DNA of 64,000 nt from assembly GCA_001600055.1 (NCBI GenBank), contig BCIV01000012.1, positions 744,474-808,473 of the forward strand. The letters are read 5' to 3'. This document shows, piece by piece, positions 39,059 to 49,641 of this stretch (its first letter is position 1; the number at the start of each line of letters is the position of its first letter). Below the pieces are notes generated by a model. That model saw nothing but the letters and a program-made list of their open reading frames with translations, searched no databases and was not told the DNA's origin. Both the position numbers and the translations under genes were made by a program. The stretch comes from Filobasidium wieringae (Eukaryota > Basidiomycota > Tremellomycetes > Filobasidiales > Filobasidiaceae).

Positions 39059-39294
39059 CTATGTCGTCGAGAACAAAGATGATTGTCAACCGTTGTACCG
39101 CGAGTGTGGCTGATTGCTTTTTTCCGAGCTCACTGAAGTTATGGCATGTCTGCGATGCGGAGTGAGAGGCATAGCCACTCTGATGCAGCTTAGCTTTGGC
39201 TGTGAGGGTGTTCGCTGTTGGAACGAATTCGAAGGAGACGTCGTTGTCCTTCCAGTTGAGGTCGAGAGAGGTGTTCAGCTACCAGATGCCAGGC

Positions 39295-39362
39295 ATGCGT
39301 TATCGGCACATGATGCGTTATCGGGGCAAGCATGCGTTATCGGGAGCCTTTATGCGTTATCG
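39295..39362 (+). repeat. Four copies of ATGCGTTATCG
   Basis: Exact 11-bp copies at 39295-39305, 39313-39323, 39332-39342 and 39352-39362, separated by unrelated spacers of 7, 8 and 9 bp. The array lies in the divergent intergenic region between the Dsc4-like gene (start 39058) and the MBOAT gene (start 39617). The reverse complement, CGATAACGCAT, contains a GATA core. It looks like a cluster of protein-binding sites (inference). Confidence 0.8.
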
Positions 39363-39616
39363 ATGATGACGAATGTGAAAGTGATGATGATGCTCAAACA
39401 AACGACGTCGACAAAAACACGAAAAACAGCGAATCAACAAGGTTTTTTCTTATAAAACAACCTAATCCACTGCGTTCTACTGGCCAGATACAGGGCTGAG
39501 TTCATACAGTACCTTGTCACACATCTCTCCATCGTAATCCCCGTCAACCGGAACCCCTAGACACGTACCCCCGCCTCCCCTTCAAAGGAACCGCCAACTC
39601 GTTGCCTCCCCGAACG

Positions 39617-41164
39617 ATGATCTCCATCGACCTAGACAAACTACAACCACACACATGGCGTACAATACCTCTCCTACTACTCCCCTTCCTCATCCTATAC
39701 GTACAGGCGTTTTTGTTGCTGAGATACGGTAACCAGGCTCTCCCGAGGTTAACAAGGGCGGCGATATTACCGGCTGGAGTTTGGAGTATCGGTGAAGCAT
39801 GGCTGAAGTATAGAGTTATGAGTAAGTCCATGATCCGGAAGATGGATAGCGACACGTGATGACTGATGATAGATCTCGCTGGTAGCTCCGGAATACAACG
39901 TCTTTAATTTCGCTGGAGGATGTGCAGCAGTCTTTGTAAGACAGCCACCACATCCACGTGTTCCCGAACCTCATTCTAATTACATCTCGTGCCTACTCGC
40001 AGTACTCTGTCCTCCTCGTCTCCTACTCTCTGATCCCAACAGGTCCATCCCGTACCCCCTCCCATTCCCCAGCCCTGGACGCTCTCCACCTTATAACCTC
40101 TTCTCGCTTAGTAGGATGGTCCAGCGGGATCCTACGTCAACCTAACCCTTACACGACGTTACCGAGAGAAGAAGCGGAGAACAAGATCCGTCGGAATCAC
40201 GCCAAGATGATGGTATACCATTACTTATGGACGGACGCTACTATTTATGCGTTTCATCTGTTCGGGAGGGAAGGGTTGGGGTTGCCTAGTGGTGGGAGTA
40301 TTGAACGGGCTGCGCTGGGGTGGATAGGGATGTTGGAACGTTGGGGATGGGTCGGGAAGGGGTTTACAAGTTCGAACGGGTGGGGGAACTTGGCTTTGAA
40401 GGTGGGGTTCAAGTGGTGGGTCGGCGGAGCAATGGGATTTGCGTTTTATCAAGGTTCGTGATCTCTGGCGAATTCGATTCGGCGATACTGGAACGCTGAT
40501 CTTTTTTCCTCACTGACTGCGTGTACAGCACTCTGTTTGGGATGGCATGCGATTGCTTTTTGTGGAATGACATTCTTCAAGATCCCGTCCGAGGAGTTTC
40601 CTAGATTGATGAACCAGCCATGGCGATCGACTAGCTTGTTGGATTTCTGGGGGAAGAGGTGGCACCAGATCTTCCGGGTGAGTAGGGTCTGGCTTATGAT
40701 ACTCGTTGTATCTTCTCGTGCTAACACGATTGGGTGATTTGTAGCAAGCGTTCACCGCCCCAACTCGATTCGTTCCCAAGAAATACCGTTCCCTAGCCGC
40801 CCCGTTCTTCGCATTCTTCATCTCCGCTGCAATGCACGAACTCGGTACCCTAACGCTAGTCGGGCATACGTCGCCCAATTGGAAAGTAGCCAAATCGTTC
40901 ATCGCCATGGCAGGTGGGATGACGTGCGAGATCCTCTTCCGTCGGATCACCGGTCGACGCGTGAAAGGGCCCCTGGGGTGGGTATGGACCTGGTTATACT
41001 TTACCACGGCGACCATGGGTCTGGTGGAGAGTTGGTTGGGAATGGGAATAGGCGGGGCAAAGTTGATCCCTACTACCATCAGTATGGCGCATTATATCGG
41101 GAAGAGCGAGGCCGCGGGGAAAGTCGGGGTTTGGGTTAGGAGACATATGGATGGGACCGGTTGA
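39617..41164 (+). CDS. MBOAT / wax-synthase-like acyltransferase
   Basis: Polytopic ER membrane acyltransferase of the wax synthase-like branch (MBOAT_2), which esterifies an alcohol or glycan with acyl-CoA. TM1 is TIPLLLLPFLILYVQAFLLL. The family block LLDFWGKRWHQIFRQAF (the FWGRRWHQ motif) and AAPFFAFFISAAMHELGTL with the probable catalytic His (AAMHE) are intact. The start MISIDLDKLQPHTW at 39617 fits the N-terminal pattern. About four introns. Substrate is not predictable; in cryptococci such proteins can also serve polysaccharide acylation, so that is a second possibility. Confidence 0.87.
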
Positions 41165-41392
41165 TTCGGGTCGGGGTGGAGATGATGCATAGTACTTCTT
41201 AGCATGAAATGTGGATAGCAGTCGTCCGAGCTGTTTGCCTTTACGATGACGTGTCACGTGATAAGGATCCAGTGGTTGTGGAGGTCGTTGACCTACCAGC
41301 CTATGTCTACATTGAATATACATTCTCCAGCTTTGGCAAGTTCAAATCCTCCCCTCGTATTCACCAATTTCCAGATCTATAGACTCGCAGGG

Positions 41393-42949
41393 ATGGAGAA
41401 ATATAGTAAATGGCGGGTAGGTTCTCGGTCGACAATCGCAGCTGCTTTGTTCCCTTACCTACAGGGTATTTCATGTTGAACAGGACGCTGGAACAGGCAT
41501 ACAACCTTTCCTTGCACCCATCGCCGTCTCTGGCTCACCATTTCAGCAGATAACATATAGTGGTGTGGCTTACACGGTTGCTACCGTCAAGCTCGCTGCT
41601 TTGGCCGTCGTCGCCCTGGCTTATGCACTGTTAGTCGGCTTGCCTGGAGCTTTGCTGGTCCGTACCCATCTGTCGGATCTCGTTTAGAATTCAAGCTGAA
41701 CCTCGCCGGTGTATAGGGATGGCAGTCGAGTGCGAATTACTTAGTATTGAGATGGCCGTCTTCTCTACTGCTCAGACTGGCACTGGGTGTCATGGGATAC
41801 CTGAACATCGCTGCTGAAGTGGTTTCCACGAAAAGGGGGTGAGTCGGTTCGAGAGCTGTTTTCGGTTGGACAGCCACTGATCATTCACCTTAGGAGGATG
41901 AAGAACAATCCCACGATCGCCCCTCGTCAAGGTGATCTGATCGTATGTAACTGGATGTCGTACATCGAGGTCATATATCTTGCATTCCGGTAAGCATCGC
42001 CTGAGGTCTACCGTGATGATTTTTGCTTATAGCATGACAACTTGTCCAGATTCAACCCTGTATTCGCCTTGCCTATTCATGCTCCTCCGACCGTCGATGC
42101 TAATAAGGCGACCGGCACGACGGGTCGTCAGACCGGCACGGGCTCCTCAAACGTCGATCTCCCTTCAGTATCCTCCGTACCATCTTCACCTCTTCTCGGA
42201 TACCTCCCCGTATCCATGTTCCAGATGATCAAACTCACCGGTTTCACACCGTCATACTACTACTCGATCTTTGAACGGACGCTGGGCAGCAAGTTGTTTA
42301 GCTTGGAAGAGCTTTGTGCACAGGCAGGTGCTCCGGTGGTCTTATTCCCCGAGGGTAGTACGACGAATGGAAGAGGTCTGTTGAGGTTGAGCTCTGGGCT
42401 CTTTGAGGAGAGCGGATGGGAGGTTCCCGTTAGGAAACGGAACGTTTGGGTTTGTTGGTTTAAGTGAGTCGGGTGTTGTTGGTACGAGCTACTTCTTTCT
42501 TATTCCGCGACCTTTCACACAGACATTCTCCTCCTACGCCTTATACTCCATCAGTATCATATTCGATACCGGCATTATCATCGCCAATCAACCCTCTCGG
42601 ACATCTCTTCAGTTCGGTACTCGGCACCGCAGCTACTCGAGAACTCGTTGTGAGATGGTTACACCCAGACTGTTCCCCGAGCAGCGGCGATTTCCTTCCC
42701 AGTGAGATCTTGGGGCTCAACTCGGGTGGTTCTTCTTCTGCCACACAGAAGGTGTTCGCAACGATGGGAGGCAAGGGGAACGAGACCTTGAGTCAATGCC
42801 TCGCTGTCTTGTTGTTACAAATCGGACGAGCGAAACAAATCGGGATGGGATGGGAGGATAAGGAAGCGTTCTTGCAGTTCTGGTCGGAGAAGAATAAACG
42901 AGGAGCGGGAAGAAAGATAGAGGCGGCTCGGATGAAGAAACGTAGATGA
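41393..42949 (+). CDS. Lysophosphatidate acyltransferase LOA1/VPS66-like
   Basis: PlsC-type acyltransferase that makes phosphatidate from lysophosphatidate at ER or lipid droplets; the yeast homologue is LOA1/VPS66 (YPR139C). The first exon is tiny (MEKYSKWR, 41393-41416) and joins DAGTGIQPFLAPI, a typical N-terminal block. The catalytic region is VCNWMSYIEVIYLAF, where the usual NHxxxxD is NWxxxxE. FPEGSTTNGRGLLRLSSG is the FPEG block. The C-terminus is basic (GRKIEAARMKKRR). About five introns. The missing His and Asp also vary in the LOA1 branch, so activity should not be dismissed. Confidence 0.88.
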
Positions 42950-43106
42950 GAAAGTCGATTGTCACGATCGTTTGCATACTCATACATCATATCATTCTGA
43001 ACGTTATCACCTGAGCAGAGCAGGCAGGGAACCTATCCACAATACCGATCGCAGCGTATCCCGAAACCTAAGGGTCCACACTTTTCAAAGCCATTTGTAA
43101 CATTGA

Positions 43107-45262
43107 CTACCTTTTGTAAGGAGGGTAGGCGTGGTTCGACCGATCTTCGTCGACGTCATCCGTCTCGCGTGTGATCTCGACCTCTTGAGACACTTGAATG
43201 ACGACATCTGGTACGACGACGGGTTGTTTAGGGACACCTTCAAAGGGACCGTTGAATCGGGCGATCTGAATGAAAGGCGAGCGTCACGGTTCAGCTGGGG
43301 TTCGATGGAAAATCCAGCGTGTGTGAACGGTACTGACGGCAGGAGGCAAATGCCCAACGATCGATTTCTCCGACCGTTCGCTCGCCCGTTTAAAAGTGGA
43401 TTCCGGACGAGTGGAACCGTAATCTGTCAAACTGTTCGCCCCGAATTCTCTCCCCCCTTCCTCGACGTGTAAAGTCCCGACCCTCGTCTCGACCGGGTTC
43501 ATCAGGTTGTTCCCCTGGCGATCATCCATCTCGTCCTCGAACCGGTCCATATCGAAAAGATCATCCTCCGGGACTCTTTCTCCGTCTTTTATGGTACCCC
43601 GTTCCCTCATGAGGGTGACCAACGTCCGATGCTCGTACGAATGATGAGACATGAGTTGGTTCAACGGGTCGTCCAGAGGATCGGTACGTTTTCCTTTCCC
43701 GTGACCGTGAGTTCCAGGTTGGTAAGACGCGCGACGATGAGGACCTAGGTCCGCCCCTGCTTGAGTGATCCGGCGCCGGACGATCTTTTGGTCGATCTCT
43801 GGATCGCCTGAGAGTGAGATGGGGAGGTAGAGCTGTGGGGATTGGAAATGTCGAGTAGGGAACTCGAGTGGGATTTGGGGTGATTGCTTACCATGACGGA
43901 GATGATGTTACCGACCCAGAGACAGACGACGCCGACCATGAAGATCACATCGTTCGCGAACCTATACAGCGTCCATCATCAGCTCCTGTCACCACGGACC
44001 ACTCTCCCAGCCTAATACGCTTGACGTACTTGTTCATGATCAACGACTTGGATTCCGTCATGGCGGAGAACCCGACGGAGAGGAGGGCGAAGGAGAAGAC
44101 GAGCCGACCTATCGTCCGGATCCTGTTCATCTCTGGTCACCACCGCAAACGTTGGTACAGATCAGTACGTGCTTCTTCGATCGTGTGAGGTAAGAGGACG
44201 GACCGTCGAAGAATTGGAGCTTGGTGATCACGTCCGGACTTGCGCCGTGTGCTGCGACCTGTGGGTTGAGGGTCTAGTGGAGGTCTTCTCGACTGAGTTG
44301 TAGGACGGGATTTACCTGCTTGATAAATCCCGGGAGATAGTAAACCAGGGTCAAACTCAGAACGCTAAAACGACAGAAACGCGATCCATCATCAACATCA
44401 CCCCATCACCGCCCCCTCATGCACAACGCTCACACGTTCAGAACCCCACTGGCCCCTTCGAAAATGAAGATCCTTATACTCTCCTCGTCCAAACTCAAAT
44501 GGCTCGCATAGGGGACGACGAAATGAGCGGCGGTGAATACCAAGCTGAGGACGATCCAGACGAGAAAGACGTTGCTGTTCAAGTACCGGGTGATCCTCCC
44601 TCGTTTCGGATTCGAGTGGGAGCCGCGCGGTGCTCGGGAATCTTTCATGCTCTTTAGGAGGAAGGTCCAGTAGAGTGCTTCTTCCAGGTTCACCGCGTCT
44701 GTAGAGGGCAGAGGGGGATGTTCAGGGTTTGACGTCGGTAAGGATGGAGGATGAGTAGGGGCGATGAGACCGGTGCACTGACCGTACATGGAGAAACTGA
44801 GGACGAGCATGATATCCCCTGCCCTATATATCTTCTGATCGTGCGCGGACCAAGCGGAGATGGGCACTGGCATCATCCCGAACGGCTCTGGTAGTTGGAC
44901 CCAGCCGTTCTTGTACTTCAGATAGGTCAGGACGAATGCCCACGCGGTGAATCCTGAGAGACATATTCCTAGTAGCCACTGTGTGAGTGATGATGGGTAA
45001 GTTAGGTGTAGCCCTTAGCGACGGTCGATTGTAGTGTTGACGCTCACGATCATTCCCGTTCTGACGGCTTGTTTTCGCTTCGGGATCAAGCATCGTAGTC
45101 GATCGAAAGTTCACTACAGGCAGAATACGATTGGCCATGAGTGAGCCGGACGGAGGAAGAAGGCAAGCGGAATGGACTGACGGCATGGGCGACAAAGTAG
45201 ATGGGTACGGAGATGCAGATGACGGAAGTGACGAGCATTCCTGCTGGCGTGGCGGTGGCCAT
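43107..45262 (-). CDS. Seven-TM membrane protein with acidic tail, unknown
   Basis: No family recognised. After MATATPAGMLVTSVICISVP (TM1) I count six more hydrophobic segments: WLLGICLSGFTAWAFVLTYL, GDIMLVLSFSMYGQ, VFLVWIVLSLVFTAAHFVV, GVLNVLSLTLVYYLPGFI, RLVFSFALLSVGFSAM and FMVGVVCLWVGNIISVMVS. A cytosolic-looking tail of about 200 residues follows, rich in Ser, Asp and Glu (EDDLFDMDRFEDEMDDRQG). A last intron (43290-43358) replaces an early stop with a tail that ends NHAYPPYKR. The layout (short N-terminus, 7 TM, long tail) resembles a receptor, but no GPCR signature was seen. Introns fall between most TM segments. Confidence 0.68.
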
Positions 45263-45985
45263 GTCGAAGGTGTTGAAGGGGCGTTTTGCAAGACCAACCC
45301 AGGAAGTCGACGATGCCGCTCAAGTGAAGGGTCTATATACTCTGGGCCAAAAGAGTGAAAGGCCTTTCAACCTGATCGAACTCCCGGTTCAATGAAAATC
45401 TCGACTATTACTCGTCTGATCGAACGTTCCATGGATCGAGATCGAACCTGAAACACTGATGGAACATGGAAATACAGCCGTCGAGCTACGCCACGCCGCG
45501 GATCTAGTCGAGGTTCCCTGTGTCTCGATCGGTGATTGCCTGTCACTCCTTTGCGGCATGCCGAGACCTCCTTTGGGTGATCGCACCGTCTTTGCTCCGT
45601 CTCTGCGGGAAGGCGGCTGTCGTCAGGAAACCCTTGTGAGTCGTGTATAGCCACCACTGACTAGATCTTCTCTCATTGGTCGACCAAAACTGTAGATCCA
45701 GCCGGGCCTCCACATGGCCACCCAGCGTGTTTCTAGATCGCATACCACATGAAACGCGTATCCACGTCGGCTCCGAAGCCAACGAGAGCGGAGAAGAGCG
45801 TGCCAGCCAGGTGGGTTTCTATTTAGCGAGAACGAGATAAGGAGGAGGACGTGTTGACTCGCCGACTCGCTCACTTGGAGTCGTTCGGGAGGACAGGCGG
45901 TTCGGTATTCAAGGTGCATGGCTAGCAATAATAATGGTATAGACGCTAGGAAGCAATCTCAACGATAATCAAATCACCTGTAAAG
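45263..45985. other. Divergent intergenic region
   Basis: Separates the start codons of the 7-TM gene and the ABM gene. Short frames are present on both strands (for example 45543-45928, minus) but show no motif. Confidence 0.45.
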
Positions 45986-46382
45986 ATGGACGAGACGGAT
46001 TACGGTTCCATCCCGGACGAAGGAGAGTTTTGCGTTTACGGGATCGTACGTGCCCTCGCTCCCATCCTTTCCTCTCGAAACCTACAACTCATAGCTCAAC
46101 TCGACTCGACTCGACTCACTCTCGCAGGTCCACTGTAAACCCGAATTCTCCGACCGCCTCTCCACCCTCTACGCGAAAATGTCTCAAATAGCCAAGACCG
46201 AACCGGGCGTGATCCATTATTGTTTATCGAGGAACACGAGGGACCGAAACGTCTTTCATTTCTTCGAGAGGTACGCTAGTAGGGAGGATTTCGAGAGACA
46301 TGTGGGGAGGGAGGAGAGTCAGATGATCCTCAGGGAAGAATGGTTTGAGAGGGTCGAGGCTAGGTTTGAGAGGCCGTTGTAG
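45986..46382 (+). CDS. ABM-domain (antibiotic biosynthesis monooxygenase) protein
   Basis: Small dimeric alpha+beta barrel of 104 aa in two exons (45986-46045 and 46128-46382). Residues include GEFCVYGI|VHCKPEFSDRL, EPGVIHYCLSR and FHFFERYASREDFERHV, the standard ABM order of strand, helix and HxxFERY-like block. Homologues include quinol monooxygenase YgiN and small redox or stress proteins; the reaction here is unknown. The short intron contains a CTCGA/TCGAC microrepeat. Convergent with OST2, 141 bp between stops. Confidence 0.9.
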
Positions 46383-46523
46383 ACATTGTTGTTGTTGGTA
46401 TTGGATCGTATCGCAAGCTGGGAATCGAGACCGTCACGCCTCAACTCGCAACTCGTCGTCCATAACGTCGCATACCGGTATAACATCTAATCATCGTACA
46501 AAACAACCATCCACAACTCATCT

Positions 46524-47194
46524 TCACCCTAGGAAATTAAACATGAAGACGTGCAGTACGACACTGGCGAAACAGAAATCCGCGAATGCCCTATCGAGAC
46601 AGTCCACATCGTCGTCATCAATCAGTCAATCAGTCAATCAGTCAGACTGGAACCGAAACCCGAACCACTAATCACCTTTCAGGGGAAACTTCGGAGAACT
46701 CTAGGTCTCGGTCGGGAGAGACTTGACTCCTTAGACCGGCGAGGAGGACGAATTGACCGGCCGTCCCTCCGAATCTGGTGGATCAGTTTCCAAGTTTCGA
46801 GTAAGAGTGAGATTGAGATTGAGAGTGAGAGGTGAGATCAGAGAAGCGTTCAGTCCGTACACGATCCGCCCTGAACTCACGCAGCCAAGAACCCATTGAA
46901 AGGGTAAGAAGTCACCCCTACCCTATAACCCATCAGGAGCACCCCCAAGATCATATAGAACACCAAGAACGCATCGATCGTCTTTATCCGAGCGGGAGTC
47001 TGGGAGGTGTAGGCTTCTCGGAGAGAATCGATCGAACGGGTTAGCGTGCGGAGCTGGGCGGTCGGGTTGAGCGGGGAGGAGAGCGTAGGTTTTCGCACGG
47101 ATGAGGTGGGTTTGGATGGGGCGGTTATTTTGGGGGTGGGTTTGGGAGGGAGGGGGATGTTGGTGTTGCTCGTTTTGGGCGTTTTGGGAGGCAT
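46524..47194 (-). CDS. OST2: Oligosaccharyltransferase subunit OST2/DAD1
   Basis: Small membrane subunit of the ER oligosaccharyltransferase that N-glycosylates secretory proteins. Three exons (47194-46881, 46774-46676, 46590-46524) give 159 aa. The conserved body is TPARIKTIDAFLVFYMIL, YRVGVTSYPFNGFLAA|FGG, QFVLLAGLRSQVSPDRDLEF, SPER|AFADFCFASVVLH and the invariant end FNFLG. The N-terminal 45 residues are a Pro/Lys/Ser-rich extension absent from short metazoan DAD1. Intron 2 contains (GTCAATCA)3-type repeats near 46618-46645. Reading without splicing would end the protein before the last two TM parts. Confidence 0.95.
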
Positions 47195-47407
47195 GTCGAA
47201 GTTGTAGTAATTGGACGTCCCTTTGAGCTGCGAGTTGGCTTTTTTCGCGGTCTGATGGATTATCTAGACAAGACCTGGATGGTTGAGACTGAATACCAGG
47301 CAGGAAAGAGTGTTGTACCGGACAGATCAGGAGGTTCTGACCTTTGAGACTCGATCAAAGTGAACATCTCGAGGTTCAACGGTGTCACCGAGAGTGACGA
47401 AACGGTT

Positions 47408-47418
47408 ATGCGTTATCG
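47408..47418 (+). promoter_or_regulatory. Single ATGCGTTATCG element
   Basis: An exact fifth copy of the 11-bp element found as an array at 39295-39362. It lies in the divergent region between OST2 (start 47194) and NMD3 (start 47577), 159 bp before the NMD3 ATG and in the same orientation as the array. Confidence 0.6.
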
Positions 47419-47576
47419 AAGCCGGTGCAAGTGACAACGCATATTTTTACGTAACGAAGTTTGTGATTATTTCGTTTCTTGCAATCTCGAACCTTTTTGA
47501 ATCTTCAACTCGAACTCTGACGACTTTCGATTCTTCTCACCGATCCTCAAAATCCCCTCACCCCATCCTGCCCATC

Positions 47577-49529
47577 ATGTCCGCAATGGACTACGTACCA
47601 GACACTCACGCCAACCAGCAGGCGATTCTATGTGCAGAATGCGGTGCCGTCATCGAACCCAACGGTGCAAACTTGTGTATCGGTTGTCTAAGAAACTCGG
47701 TCGATATCAGTGAAGGGATCCCCAAGGAGGCCAGTATCAACTTTTGTAGAGGGTGTGAGAGATGGTTCTCCCCCCCTGGAGCTTGGATGACCGCGCTTCC
47801 TGAATCGAGAGAGTTGTTGTGTGAGTACATGGCTGTGGCGAGAACGGACGGTCAAGGTGTGGTTGCTGATTAAGCGTATCTCTTCGATCCTCCGTTTGAC
47901 ATCTTTGTTCGCCCTCGCTTTCCCGTTCTGCTCCGATCAACATCCTACTCTCCTCAATACAGCCATCTGTCTCAAGAAAATCGCCAAACCCCTGTCCCGA
48001 GTCCGACTCATCAACGCCTCTTTCCTCTGGACCGAGCCTCACTCCCGACGTCTCAAACTGAAAATCATCATCCAAAAAGAGATCCTCTCCGGCACAGTCT
48101 TGCAACAGACTTTCGTCCTCACCTTGGTCGTACAGGGAGGACAATGTCCCCAGTGTGCACGTCTCGCCGCGAAGAACACTTGGAGGGCTAGTGTGCAGGT
48201 CAGGCAGAAGGTCAACCATAAGAGGACCTTCCTGTACTTGGAGCAGTTGATCTTGAAGCATAACGCGCACAAGTGAGTCGGAGGGTTCAATGCAGATCAT
48301 CTCTCGAGGTTCAGGAATGCTGATACTTTGCACCGTAGGGACACGATCTCGATCAGTGAAAAGAGGGATGGATTGGACTTTTTCTATTCGGAGCGGAATC
48401 ACGCCATCAAGATGGTAGAGTTCTTGGCATCCGTCGTTCCCGTTCGGTCAGTACTTTTTTATGTCCCCAAGTTCCTCCATCTGCAACCGCTAACCCTTCA
48501 TGTCCCCACAGATCTAAAGCTTCCGAGCAATTGCTCTCTTCCGATATCCACACCGGTACTGCCAACTACAAGTTCACTTACTCGGTCGAAATCGTTCCCG
48601 TCTGTAAGGACGATCTAGTCTGTATCGACAAGAAACTCGCCCGGGCATGGGGTGACATCTCCCCCCTGACCATCTGTACCAGGATCGGGAACTCGATGCA
48701 CCTGTTGGACCCTATGACTCTGCAGCACACGGACGTCACCTCTCCCGTCTACTGGAGAGCACCCTTCGATTCCCTCGCGACCATTTCGGATTTGGTAGAG
48801 TTTGTCGTACTGGACGTCGAGCCTTCCGGTCCCGTACGTGGGAAATGGGTCCTTGCCGATGCACAGGTCGCAAGGGTTCACGGGATGGGAATGGGAGCGA
48901 CGGAAGGTGACGAGGATGGGATGGGTGGAGATGACGGGATCTACCATACGAGGACTCATCTCGGTGCGATCCTTCAACCGGGTGATATCGTTCTCGGATA
49001 CCATCTGACGCATACCAACTTCAACTCGGAGGCTTTCGACGCGCTCGAACCTTCCCGAATCCCCGATGTCGTGCTCGTCAAGAAGACCTACCCTAACAGG
49101 AGGAAGAAGAGCAAGGCCAGGAACTGGAAGCTCAAATCCATCGCCAAGGAGGCAGAGGATCAGGCCGATGTTACCGGTGCTGCCGGTCGTGGAGCGCTCG
49201 GTAGAAGAGGTGGACTCGACTCGCAAAAGGTCGAAAAGGACTACGAGCTGTTCTTGCGTGATCTCGAGGAAGATCCCGAATTGCGTTCGGCCGTCAACAT
49301 GTACAAGGCCGACGATGTTACCCCTGCGCCAGAAATCAAGGCTCACAAGAGGAGGAAGCAGAAGGAAAAGGATAGCATGGAGGTCGAGGACGAGGCCGAT
49401 GCCGATATGGATGGCGAGGACGGTGAAGACGAGGAAGAGGAAGACTTCCCCGAGGTCAAATTGGACGAGTTGTTGGAGCACTTTGAAGAGATGGATTTGC
49501 AGACCGAGCACGCCGAGCAGGAGATATAG
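47577..49529 (+). CDS. NMD3: 60S ribosomal export adapter NMD3
   Basis: Bridges pre-60S subunits to the exportin Crm1. The N-terminal Zn region has ILCAECGAVIEPNGANLC, IGCLRNSVDISEGIP and FCRGCERWFSPPGAW (four CxxC). A roughly 140-nt intron after RELL leads to SICLKKIAKPLSRVRLINA, FLWTEPHSRRLKLKI and QGGQCPQCARLAAKNTWRAS. Further on are FYSERNHAIKMVEFL, TSPVYWRAPFDSLA and DVVLVKKTYPNRRKKSKARN. The tail carries a basic NLS-like patch (KAHKRRKQKEK), an acidic run and a hydrophobic-spaced NES-like end (LDELLEHFEEMDLQ). It is complete with about four introns, convergent with TRAPPC11. Confidence 0.96.
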
Positions 49530-49641
49530 ATTGTATGCTTGTAGTCAGAGACTGTCAACTATTACGTGTACATGGATATCATCGTTTACTACAATCCTTC
49601 GTCGCGTCGTGGTCGTGAGTCGTAAGGGTCGTTACATCGCT

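Noticed and set aside
48615..49511. Long minus-strand open frame opposite NMD3
   Set aside because: A shadow of the NMD3 coding strand with no motif of its own.
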